Assembly (NCBI GenBank): GCA_016187325.1
Contig: JACPJY010000387.1
Location: 1-8,685 of the forward strand
Length of the DNA stretch: 8,685 bases
From: Rhodospirillales bacterium
Lineage (GTDB): Bacteria > Pseudomonadota > Alphaproteobacteria > Rhodospirillales > Casp-alpha2
Reading direction: 5' to 3'
Position 1 is the first letter of the stretch. The number at the start of each line of letters is the position of its first letter. The position numbers and the translations under genes were made by a program. Under the pieces are notes generated by a model. It ran no database searches. It saw only the letters and a program-made list of their open reading frames with translations, and was not told the DNA's origin. Shown here in pieces: positions 1-6,761 of this stretch.

Positions 1-1305
1 AAGACCGCCGGCAACCAGGCTGGGAGCCAGAACGGCAAGACCGTCGTCGCCAACACCGACGCCGCGGTCGCCCAAGTAGGCGTTGCGCAGCAGTTGCTAA
101 ATCCTCTGCTGGCCGGTCTGCTCGTCGCCGGCGACGCCAGAAGCACCACCGAGGGTCAAGCCAAAGCCGTCGAGAACGCCTCGGCGACGGGCAGCGAGAA
201 GATGGCCCCGACGGCGCCTGACAACGTCACCAAACTGACGCCGGTGGCGACCGGCAAGGACAGCGGTCCGCAGGACAACCACAAGGCCCAGGCGCAGGCG
301 TTCGCCAACGCCGCCAACCAGGCCAAAGCGGTCGCCGCGGATCAGTCCGCGGTCAACGTCGAAATCGAGACCGCGACCGGCGTGAAACCGATCGAGACGC
401 AGGCCGCCAGCCTGGCCAAGGTGTTTGGCGATGGCAACAAGGCGCAGGTCAGCGTCACCGTCACCAACGAGGCGCAAATCCTGACGTCGAAGCCGACCGC
501 GTCGCTCACTTCCGGCGCCGTGCTGGCGAACGACGGCGCGAGCCAGTCTTCCGGCCAGAACGCCAATGCCAACGCCCAGGCGACCGCCCACAACCCGGTC
601 GTCGCGGCGCAGACGCAGCAAGCCCAGGGCGGCCCGGCGCAGAGCCAGGGCGCGCAGAATTCGCAAGGTTTGAACACCGCGCAAGCCCAGACCGACGCCA
701 AGGGGCTAGTGCAGGCGGCGAACGCTTCGGGCAACTCCGGCGGCACCGCGCACTCCGGCGGCGGCGAGGCGGGCGCGCAGGCCAATGCCGGCAATGTTTC
801 CGCCGGCCAGCAGGCCCAGCAAGCGCAGCAGCAAGCGCAGGCGGACAAGGCGCACAACGCCGAGAAGCCCTCCCGCCCTGGCCACTCGGTGGTCGAGCAG
901 GTATTCGTCAAGATCACCAAGGCGATCAACGCCGGCAACGACAAGATCACCATCCAACTCCGCCCGGCCAACCTGGGCCGCGTCGAGGTGAAGATGGAGT
1001 TGACCCACGACAACCGCTTGATGGCGGTGGTCACGGCCGACAACAAGGACACGCTGGAGGCGCTGCAGCGCGATGCGAAAGAGCTGCAGAAGGCGCTCCA
1101 CGATGCCGGCTTGCACACCGGCAACGGCGATCTGAACTTCAACCTTCGCGGCCAGACCGGCCAGGGCACCGACGGCGACGGCAAGACGGCCGGCAAGCTG
1201 TTCGGTGACGATGTCGCCGGCGCCGACGAGGCGGCGATGGAAACCGCCATGTTGGCGCCCCGAGACGGCATTTACGTCAACGGCCGCATCGACGTGAGGG
1301 CCTGA
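1..1305 (+). CDS. fliK: Flagellar hook-length control protein FliK (5'-truncated by window edge)
   Basis: FliK is the exported molecular ruler that sets hook length and, through its C-terminal domain, switches the FlhB export gate from hook to filament substrates. The frame is open from base 1, so the true start lies left of the window; the TTG at 94 is only an internal start candidate. 434 residues are visible. About the first 295 are low complexity, rich in Ala, Gln, Asn, Gly and Ser with an AQQAQQQAQA-like run, as expected for an unfolded ruler region. The conserved Flg_hook domain covers about visible residues 297-384 (nt 889-1152) and includes LRPANLGRVEVKMEL (residues 320-334), the family signature. 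The gene ends with TGA, 26 bases before flgD, so the two are very likely cotranscribed. The C-terminal domain and the neighbours make the identity firm; the N-terminal boundary is not visible. Confidence 0.93.
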   Translation, partial: KTAGNQAGSQNGKTVVANTDAAVAQVGVAQQLLNPLLAGLLVAGDARSTTEGQAKAVENASATGSEKMAPTAPDNVTKLTPVATGKDSGPQDNHKAQAQAFANAANQAKAVAADQSAVNVEIETATGVKPIETQAASLAKVFGDGNKAQVSVTVTNEAQILTSKPTASLTSGAVLANDGASQSSGQNANANAQATAHNPVVAAQTQQAQGGPAQSQGAQNSQGLNTAQAQTDAKGLVQAANASGNSGGTAHSGGGEAGAQANAGNVSAGQQAQQAQQQAQADKAHNAEKPSRPGHSVVEQVFVKITKAINAGNDKITIQLRPANLGRVEVKMELTHDNRLMAVVTADNKDTLEALQRDAKELQKALHDAGLHTGNGDLNFNLRGQTGQGTDGDGKTAGKLFGDDVAGADEAAMETAMLAPRDGIYVNGRIDVRA

Positions 1306-1331
1306 CGGAAGGCGCTTAGGGAGCAACTTCG

Positions 1332-2018
1332 ATGCTTATCGGCGGATCAACTGAGTCAGCGGGCCTCGTCGACGGGTCACAGTCGGCGAACTCCAAGGCC
1401 AAGCTGGACACCGAGCTCAACCGGTTCCTCAACCTGCTGGTGACGCAGCTGAAGAACCAGGACCCGTTGGATCCGATGGACGCCAACGAGTTCACGAGCC
1501 AGCTCGTGCAATTCGCCAGCGTCGAGCAGCAGATCTTCCAGAACTCGAACCTGGAAAAATTGCTGAAGGTCGAGCAGGCCAAGGCCATTTCGTCGCTGGT
1601 CGATTTCATCGGCACCACCGTCGAGGCCGAGGGCCGCAAGGTGCCGCTGGAGGCCGGCAACGCCGAGTTCACCTACACCATGCCCGCGGGCGCGGCGAAG
1701 GGAACCATCACCATCACCAACGGCTCCGGCCTGACCGTGTTCAAGACCGACGCCGACGTCGCGGCCGGCAAGCATACGTTCGTTTGGGACGGCCGCAATT
1801 CATTCGGCATCCTGCAGCCGAACGGCACCTACGGCGTGCTGGTCAGCGGCCTCGACGCCGCGGGCAACCTGCTCTCTATCCCGCACACCATCTGGGGCCG
1901 GGTCACCGGCGCCAACGTCGAGAATGGCCAGGCCAGCCTGACCCTCGGCAACGACATCGGCATCCCGCAGGAAAGCGTGCTGTCGGTGAAGGAAACCAAG
2001 CAGGCCGCGGCCAACTGA
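1332..2018 (+). CDS. flgD: Flagellar basal-body rod modification / hook cap protein FlgD
   Basis: FlgD forms the temporary cap at the tip of the growing hook that allows FlgE subunits to assemble; FlgK later replaces it. The 228-residue length is normal for the family. The N-terminal FlgD signature lies at residues 32-67 and includes FLNLLVTQLKNQDPLDPMD and QLVQFASVEQQ. A FlgD Ig-like/tudor region follows (about residues 110-215), with the typical WDGRNSFG...NGTY motif at 152-167. The ATG is preceded by AGGGAG (1318-1323) at 8-base spacing, which fixes the start. It lies 26 bases after fliK and 96 bases before flgE, in the usual fliK-flgD-flgE order. Nothing in the protein looks broken. Confidence 0.97.
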   Translation: MLIGGSTESAGLVDGSQSANSKAKLDTELNRFLNLLVTQLKNQDPLDPMDANEFTSQLVQFASVEQQIFQNSNLEKLLKVEQAKAISSLVDFIGTTVEAEGRKVPLEAGNAEFTYTMPAGAAKGTITITNGSGLTVFKTDADVAAGKHTFVWDGRNSFGILQPNGTYGVLVSGLDAAGNLLSIPHTIWGRVTGANVENGQASLTLGNDIGIPQESVLSVKETKQAAAN

Positions 2019-2035
2019 CGCATAGGAATTCGAGC

Positions 2036-2053
2036 GGGCGGCCGACGCCGCCC
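2036..2053 (+). promoter_or_regulatory. Hairpin 1 in the flgD-flgE spacer
   Basis: GGGCGGC (2036-2042) and GCCGCCC (2047-2053) form a perfect 7-bp G/C stem with a CGAC loop, 18 bases after the flgD stop. No T-tract follows, so it is not a standard intrinsic terminator. It could protect the 3' end of the fliK-flgD message; that role is inferred. Confidence 0.45.
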
Positions 2054-2075
2054 CGGATGAGAACAAATAGGATGA

Positions 2076-2093
2076 TGGCCGGCGCGCCGGCCA
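2076..2093 (+). promoter_or_regulatory. 18-base perfect palindrome upstream of flgE
   Basis: TGGCCGGCGCGCCGGCCA is its own reverse complement. As RNA it could fold into a 7-bp stem with a GCGC loop, ending 8 bases before the flgE Shine-Dalgarno sequence (AAGGAG, 2102-2107). As DNA it could be a dimer-binding site. An A/T-richer stretch (about 2060-2075) separates it from hairpin 1. The function is unknown; an mRNA stability or translation element is the simplest idea. Confidence 0.45.
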
Positions 2094-2114
2094 GATGAGC
2101 GAAGGAGAAGTAAA

Positions 2115-4124
2115 ATGACTCTGTTTGGCGCTTTGAGCTCTGGCGTTTCGGGGCTGACCGCTCAGTCGAGCGCGATCGGCGCTATCTCCGACAACATCAC
2201 CAACGTCTCGACGATCGGCTACAAGAATACCCAGGTCGACTTCCAGACCCTGGTGACCAAGCAGACGTCGTCGACCTTCTTCTCCGCCGGCGGCGTGCAG
2301 TCCAGGCCGCGGCAGGACGCCGGCGTGCAGGGTCTGTTGGCGGCGTCGGCGTCGCAGACCGACATCGCGCTCTCCGGCAGCGGCTTCTTCGTCGTCAACG
2401 AGGTCAACCAGCCGACCCTCAACAACGAATTCCTGTTCACCCGGTCGGGCTCGTTCTTCCTCGACAACGAGGGCTTCCTGCGCAACACCGGCGGTTTATA
2501 TCTGCAGGCATGGCCCACGGACGCCAGCGGCGCCGTGATCCCGGCCAACAAGAACCTGACCGTGCCCAACAAGAACGTGATCTCCACCGACTTCCTGACG
2601 ACCGTCAACCTTAATCGGGTCGGCGGCACGGCGGCCTCGACCGAGGAAATCGCCATCGGCGCCAATCTGCCCTCCAACGACACGGCGGGCACCACCCACA
2701 AGACCGACGTGCAGTTCTTCGACACCTTGGGCAACCCCAACAACGTCAGCTTCGTCTATATCAAGGGCGCCCGCGACAACGAGTGGGACCTGGAGCTGAC
2801 GCCGCCGCAGGGCGTCGCCGTGGCCACCCTCTATGCCGACACCGCCGGCGCCACCGTCTACGAAAGCCGTGGTCAGCTCGAGTTCACCACCCTGCCGGCC
2901 AGCGGCGCCACGGTGGTCATCGACGGCATCACCTATCAGTTCAGCACCTTCAACACGGTGACGTCGTCGGCGACCAACCCGTTCGCCATCACCACCAACA
3001 ACACCTTCACCGCCGCGTCGGGTACCTTCACCGGCCTAAAGATCGGCGACTCGGTCCTTATCGACACCTCCGCCGACGCGCCGCAGACGGTGACCATTAC
3101 CGCCGTCGCAAGCAACGGCTCCTCGATCACGACCAGCGGCTTCGCCTTCACCAACGCCGCCGGCGACACTGCGGCCACCGTGACCATCCAGGATACGACC
3201 ACGACCAAGATCGTCGACGTCAAAACCTCGACGACGGTGGCGCAATACGTCTCGGCCCTGGTCGCCAAGGTGAAGGCATCGGATTCCGACTTCGCCAACG
3301 TCGGCACCACCACCAACAACCGCATCCAGATTCCGTCCACCTCGTCGTCGACCATCTTCTTCACCGACGACGGCACCGGCTCGATCGTCGTCAATCCGGC
3401 GGGCCTGCTGACGTCCACCGGCGCGCGGGCGGTGCGCCAGGAGGTGTCGTACACGGTGCAAAAGAAGGCCACCGCGCATCGCGACTCCTTCCAGTTTACC
3501 TTCGGCACCGCCGTCGATTTCACGGACGGCCAGACGATCACGATCAACGGCATCGTCTATGAGGTCGATACCGGTGGCGGCGTCGCCGGCACCAACAAGC
3601 CGGTAATCACCCCGTCCGTAGGCGCGGGCGGCGCCAACGTGCTTACCGCGGCGCAGTTGAACACCTTCCTCACGAACCTGGAAGCCGCCATCGAGGCCAA
3701 CGATCCGGAGTTCGCGGCGACCACGGTCCGCATCCGCCGCGCCAACGACTCGGCCGAGCCGACGCCTAGCACCGACGCCAACACCCTGGTGCTGGATACG
3801 CTCAGCAAGGGTTCCTACAACGTGCTGTTCGGTACCAACTTCACCAACACTGCCAAAGAGCCCGACGGCACGGCGGCCTACACCAACGGCGTCAACTTCG
3901 CCGTCAACAAACAACAGGCGCTGAAGTTCAGCGCCGACGGCTTGCCCAGCGCGTTCAACGTCGCCGAGCTAGAGGTCATCGGCTTCGCCAACGGCGCCGC
4001 GAATATGGATGATTCGGCGACCACGAAGCGCATCAGCCTCGACTTCGGCACCGTCGGCGAGGCCAACGGCCTGACCCAGTTCGGCGGCTCGTTCACGCCG
4101 GTGTTCATCACCCAGGACGGCTAG
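2115..4124 (+). CDS. flgE: Flagellar hook protein FlgE, N-terminal and central part, ending at an in-frame TAG
   Basis: FlgE is the subunit of the hook, the universal joint between rod and filament. The ATG follows AAGGAG at 7-base spacing. Residues 1-50 hold the conserved rod/hook D0 signature (SGLTAQSSAIGAISDNITN, then GYKNTQVDF). Residues about 80-125 match the D1 region (ALSGSGFFVVN, FTRSGSFFLDNEGFLRN). A FlaE-like region with VQFFDTLGNPNNV starts near residue 178. Residues about 255-570 are a Thr/Ala/Asn-rich insertion, the expected variable outer part, with two related modules. The fold returns to D1 at about 592-669 (VNFAVNKQQALKFSADGLP, then FGGSFTPVFITQDG). Codon 670 is TAG, but the same frame carries on with the missing hook C-terminus to 4487 (separate entry). 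Ending here would lose C-terminal D0/D1 and should not give a working hook. Intact length would be 790 residues. Readthrough, recent pseudogenisation and base error are all possible. Confidence 0.9.
   Translation: MTLFGALSSGVSGLTAQSSAIGAISDNITNVSTIGYKNTQVDFQTLVTKQTSSTFFSAGGVQSRPRQDAGVQGLLAASASQTDIALSGSGFFVVNEVNQPTLNNEFLFTRSGSFFLDNEGFLRNTGGLYLQAWPTDASGAVIPANKNLTVPNKNVISTDFLTTVNLNRVGGTAASTEEIAIGANLPSNDTAGTTHKTDVQFFDTLGNPNNVSFVYIKGARDNEWDLELTPPQGVAVATLYADTAGATVYESRGQLEFTTLPASGATVVIDGITYQFSTFNTVTSSATNPFAITTNNTFTAASGTFTGLKIGDSVLIDTSADAPQTVTITAVASNGSSITTSGFAFTNAAGDTAATVTIQDTTTTKIVDVKTSTTVAQYVSALVAKVKASDSDFANVGTTTNNRIQIPSTSSSTIFFTDDGTGSIVVNPAGLLTSTGARAVRQEVSYTVQKKATAHRDSFQFTFGTAVDFTDGQTITINGIVYEVDTGGGVAGTNKPVITPSVGAGGANVLTAAQLNTFLTNLEAAIEANDPEFAATTVRIRRANDSAEPTPSTDANTLVLDTLSKGSYNVLFGTNFTNTAKEPDGTAAYTNGVNFAVNKQQALKFSADGLPSAFNVAELEVIGFANGAANMDDSATTKRISLDFGTVGEANGLTQFGGSFTPVFITQDG
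4122..4124 (+). other. In-frame amber codon inside flgE
   Basis: TAG stands at codon 670 of the flgE frame, between ...FITQDG and QFGTFAGVTI.... Coding continues in the same frame on both sides with no indel. CAG (Gln) or TAT/TAC (Tyr) would each be one base change away. The following bases are CAG TTC. The four complete genes or frames in this window end with TGA or TAA, so TAG is not otherwise used as a stop here, though that sample is very small. Confidence 0.9.
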
Positions 4125-4487
4125 CAGTTCGGCACCTTCGCCGGCGTCACCATCAACGAAAGCGGTCTGATGACGGCGCTGTTCGACAACGGCGAAACCC
4201 GTCCGGTCTTCCAAATTCCGATTGCCACGTTCGTCAATGTCAACTCGCTTGGCGCGCGCTCGGGCAACGTCTGGAACTCAACTGAGGCATCGGGCGACCC
4301 GACGTTGCGCGATGCCGACAACGGTCCCGCGGGGCAGGTCGTCCAGGCCTCGCTGGAGCAGTCGACGGTCGACATTGGTACGGAGTTCACCAAGATGATC
4401 GTCGTGCAGCGGGCCTTCTCGGCCGCAGCGAAGATCATCTCGACGGCGGACGAAATGCTCGAAGAGTTGATCAGGACGAAACGTTAA
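4125..4487 (+). CDS. flgE: C-terminal continuation of FlgE (D1/D0), same frame after the TAG
   Basis: These 120 codons continue the flgE frame and encode the end of the hook protein, not a separate gene. Residues 671-720 complete the D1 region (QFGTFAGVTINESG, TALFDNGETRPVFQIPIATFVN). The last 44 residues (747-790) are the Flg_bbr_C signature of rod and hook proteins: LEQSTVDIGTEFTKMIVVQ, then RAFSAAAKIISTADEMLEEL and IRTKR. This helix packs in the D0 core and is essential for polymerisation and export in the family. An internal ATG at 4170 could give a 105-residue product, but no good Shine-Dalgarno sequence precedes it and the fragment would lack QFGTFAGV. The reading is so well conserved that the gene has either only just been broken, is read through, or contains a base error. 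It ends with TAA just before the operon terminator. Confidence 0.88.
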   Translation, partial: QFGTFAGVTINESGLMTALFDNGETRPVFQIPIATFVNVNSLGARSGNVWNSTEASGDPTLRDADNGPAGQVVQASLEQSTVDIGTEFTKMIVVQRAFSAAAKIISTADEMLEELIRTKR

Positions 4488-4522
4488 GACTACGTTCCAC
4501 AACCCCACCGTCCCAACCCACC

Positions 4523-4565
4523 GGGCCCGGCACCAGCTTCCCACTGGTGCCGGGCCCAACCTTTT
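4523..4565 (+). terminator. Rho-independent terminator after flgE
   Basis: GGGCCCGGCACCAG (4523-4536) pairs perfectly with CTGGTGCCGGGCCC (4544-4557) in a 14-bp stem with a 7-base loop. TTTT follows at 4562-4565. The T-run is short and begins 4 bases after the stem, but the stem is very strong and lies 36 bases past the flgE TAA. It closes the fliK-flgD-flgE transcript. Confidence 0.8.
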
Positions 4566-4610
4566 GAGAATTCGGCGCTGGATTGCCGGCGTCCTTCGCC
4601 GCTGGGCCGG

Positions 4611-4619
4611 TGCTATGAT
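4611..4619 (+). promoter_or_regulatory. Candidate extended -10 promoter for the maf-like gene
   Basis: TGCTATGAT matches the extended -10 pattern TGnTATnnT. It lies after the flgE terminator, where a new promoter is needed, and 9 bases before the ATG of the next gene. No convincing -35 box is seen at 17 bases. Initiation about 7 bases downstream would place the 5' end at about 4626, giving a message with almost no leader; this fits the lack of a Shine-Dalgarno sequence before 4629. Confidence 0.35.
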
Positions 4620-4628
4620 GATCGGGCG

Positions 4629-6626
4629 ATGACCGGCAACAAAAATCGCGACCTCAGAGCCCGAAACCTGGAGCTGTTCCGGCGTGGCGTGCCCGATATC
4701 TACGCCCGTCTTGAGGAGGCCGGGCAGGCCGTAGACGAGGATTTGGGCGCGCCGCCGGCAGAGCGCACGTATTCCGCCCGTTTCACGGTCAAGGCGCCGG
4801 CACGCGAGGATCTCGATGCCCATACCTTCCACTTCCTGCAAGCAGTCCTTCGCCGTGCCACCGATGCTGGCATTGCCTTCTTCACCGAGCCGCGCTCGCC
4901 GGATACTTACTTCCTGGTCGTCGTCGGTGCCAGCCATGGCGGGCGCCTATTGGCATTGCTGGAACGCATCAGGCCGCTTTGCGTCGTCGTCGTCGTGCCA
5001 GACGGGGGGGCGCTTCGGCGATCATTCGACAACGTCGATTGGACTGCCATCTTTCGCGCCGTCCGCACCCGCAACGGCGAGCTGCATTTCCTGCTCGAGG
5101 ACGACGCCGACCGGGTATCGGCCAACGTCTGGCGCGTGCTGCGCAAGACCAACCCGGCGGCGGCGGATGGCTTCACCGTCGTCGCCCACGACCATCACGA
5201 TCTCGCCCGCCGCATCATCCGCAATCTCGGCGACGAGGCGCAACTGATCGTCGCCGGCCTCGGCTTCTTCCACGACGAGATGCTGATGCTGGCCAATGCG
5301 TACCGCAACCTAGGCGCGGCCAACGCCCGGGTGTTCAAGCGCACGCCCGATTGCGACCGCGGGCTGCCGGCGTTCGTGATCGGCAGCGGCCCCTCCCTCG
5401 ACTGGGCCATCGACGCGGTCAAGGCGCACGCCGGTCAGGCGGTCGTCATTTCCTGCGGATCGGCGCTCAGGCCGCTGGTGCGGAACGGCATCGTCCCGGA
5501 TTTCCAGATCGAGATCGAGAACATCAACGTCTCGCCGCTGACGACGCAAGTGGCGCGCGAGCACGACATCACGGGCGTCACCCTGGTCACCGCGTGCACC
5601 GTGGATCCAGCCGCGGTTTCAGTGTTCGATGACGTCGCCTATTTCTTCCGCAAGGCGTTGAGCCCGTATCCATTGTTCTGCCGCACCGAGGACTGGTCGT
5701 TGCCGCTTCCCGACCCGACGGTCGTCAACGCCGGGCTGAGCTTCGCGCAGGTGACCGGCTTTCGCGATGTCTATCTGTTTGGCGTCGACTTCGGCAGCCA
5801 GCTACCGTACCAGCATCACGCCAAGGACGCCTTTCATCACACGCCCGAGGGTACGTCGTTCAAGCATGTCTCCTACGATATCGAGGTCGATGCCAATTTC
5901 GGCGGCACCTGCTTTACCGACCGCGGGCTGTTCGCCGCCCGCGATAACGCGGTCGAGGCGATCCGCGTCTATGGCGACGGACGGCGCTATTTCAACTGCA
6001 GCGACGGCGTGGCGATTCACGGTGCCCGCCCGACCCGACCCGAGGACCTAGCGCTGCCCCGCACAGGAATCGACAAACGGTCGGTGGTCGCCGACATCGT
6101 CGGCGGATTCGAGTCAGGGGTATCTTTGGTCGGCACCTGGCCCGGTGACGCCGTCGGCAATGCCATCGAGGACTACGCCGGGCGACTGAAAGCGTGCCTG
6201 GCGGCGATCGATGACTTCGGCGACAAGGCTTTCTATCAGCCACTGATGACGATTCTCAGGCCACAGATGGGCTATCTGGATTCTCCGGAACGGTCGACGG
6301 AGAGCGCCGTCAACATCCTGTTCCGCGGCACGCTGTTCGGTATGCTGATCTTTGTCGAATATTACCTGTCGCGGGTCGCCGACCCGGCCCACGTCGAGCG
6401 CTTCGGCAACATTGCCCGCGACGAGCTGATTCGCCGCTTCGACGCGCTCAAGGAACTTGCCCTGGTTGGCCTCGGCGGCGAGGCGCCACGCCCGCTGTCA
6501 CCGTCCGAGCCGGTTGCCGCGGCCGCCGGCGAAGCGTTGCCCAAGCTGCTGCGCATCGGCCGCAATGCCGCCTGCCCATGCGGCTCGGGGCTGAAGTACA
6601 AGCACTGCCACGGCAAGGCCGATTGA
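4629..6626 (+). CDS. Maf/DUF115 (MptE-like) family protein with C-terminal SEC-C motif, probable flagellin glycosylation factor
   Basis: This 665-residue protein resembles motility-associated factor (Maf) proteins, cytoplasmic enzymes thought to transfer nonulosonic acid sugars to flagellin before export. The DUF115/MptE-like core is recognisable by AFVIGSGPSLDWAID (248-262, a nucleotide-binding-like GSGPSLD motif), VVISCGSALRPLVRNGIVPDF (272-292), QIEIENIN and VYLFGVDFGSQ (381-391). NCSDGVAIHGARP (456-468) follows. Residues 1-240 form a poorly conserved N-terminal domain typical of Maf. The tail (643-662) is a SEC-C zinc motif, C649-x-C651-x8-C660-H661, after an Ala/Pro-rich linker; the fusion is unusual to my knowledge. 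The ATG at 4629 has no clear Shine-Dalgarno sequence, and the nearby ATGs at 4615 and 4618 are in another frame. The gene stands alone between the hook-operon terminator and sciP. Family assignment is good; the glycosyltransferase activity and the sugar are inferred from family and context. Confidence 0.82.
   Translation: MTGNKNRDLRARNLELFRRGVPDIYARLEEAGQAVDEDLGAPPAERTYSARFTVKAPAREDLDAHTFHFLQAVLRRATDAGIAFFTEPRSPDTYFLVVVGASHGGRLLALLERIRPLCVVVVVPDGGALRRSFDNVDWTAIFRAVRTRNGELHFLLEDDADRVSANVWRVLRKTNPAAADGFTVVAHDHHDLARRIIRNLGDEAQLIVAGLGFFHDEMLMLANAYRNLGAANARVFKRTPDCDRGLPAFVIGSGPSLDWAIDAVKAHAGQAVVISCGSALRPLVRNGIVPDFQIEIENINVSPLTTQVAREHDITGVTLVTACTVDPAAVSVFDDVAYFFRKALSPYPLFCRTEDWSLPLPDPTVVNAGLSFAQVTGFRDVYLFGVDFGSQLPYQHHAKDAFHHTPEGTSFKHVSYDIEVDANFGGTCFTDRGLFAARDNAVEAIRVYGDGRRYFNCSDGVAIHGARPTRPEDLALPRTGIDKRSVVADIVGGFESGVSLVGTWPGDAVGNAIEDYAGRLKACLAAIDDFGDKAFYQPLMTILRPQMGYLDSPERSTESAVNILFRGTLFGMLIFVEYYLSRVADPAHVERFGNIARDELIRRFDALKELALVGLGGEAPRPLSPSEPVAAAAGEALPKLLRIGRNAACPCGSGLKYKHCHGKAD
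4982..5010 (+). repeat. Simple repeats in the maf-like gene: five CGT units and a G7 run
   Basis: Five tandem CGT units (4982-4996) encode most of a VVVVV run. Seven bases further on is a run of seven G (5004-5010) that supplies two successive GGG glycine codons and the first base of an Ala codon (residues 126-128). The surrounding genes prefer GGC for glycine. A one-base slip in the G run would shift the frame early in the gene. The present state is in frame. Confidence 0.7.
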
Positions 6627-6673
6627 CGCGTGCGTCCCCTACCCGGCCCCCGTCGGGGTGGCTGAAACCCGCC

Positions 6674-6702
6674 GTTAACCTTGTTTTTTAGCGTTTCCTT
6701 AA
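6674..6702 (+). promoter_or_regulatory. Candidate CtrA-binding region upstream of sciP
   Basis: The CtrA consensus is TTAA-N7-TTAA. The bases at 6688-6702 read TTAG-N7-TTAA, a 7 of 8 match. Just upstream, GTTAACCT (6674-6681) contains a further TTAA half-site and is repeated exactly before fliF. The region lies about 60 bases upstream of the sciP ATG in otherwise GC-rich sequence. A weak -10-like GATAAG follows at 6712-6717. Inferred from motif only. Confidence 0.45.
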
Positions 6703-6761
6703 GGCCTCCCGGATAAGGTCGGCAGCAGCCACATAGACCCAAGAAAACAGCCGATCAGACG

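Noticed and set aside
94..96. TTG at 94 as the start of fliK
   Set aside because: The frame stays open to base 1 with similar composition, and no ribosome-binding site precedes the TTG; the gene most likely starts left of the window.
342..1271. Long minus-strand open frames opposite fliK (309 and 206 codons)
   Set aside because: They are shadows of the high-GC third codon positions of fliK, with Cys/Ala/Leu-rich products lacking recognisable domains or ribosome-binding sites.
4122..4124. Pyrrolysine codon
   Set aside because: TAG encodes pyrrolysine mainly in methylamine metabolism of certain archaea and a few bacteria. A hook protein gives no functional reason for it, and no pyl genes are visible.
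4170..4487. Independent 105-residue gene starting at ATG 4170
   Set aside because: It is in the same frame as flgE, and conserved hook residues precede the ATG (QFGTFAGVTINESG). No good ribosome-binding site is seen, so it is better read as the end of flgE.
6647..6658. CCCC-CGTC-GGGG hairpin after the maf-like gene as a terminator
   Set aside because: The stem is only 4 bp and no T-run follows directly; the T-run at 6684-6689 is too far away.
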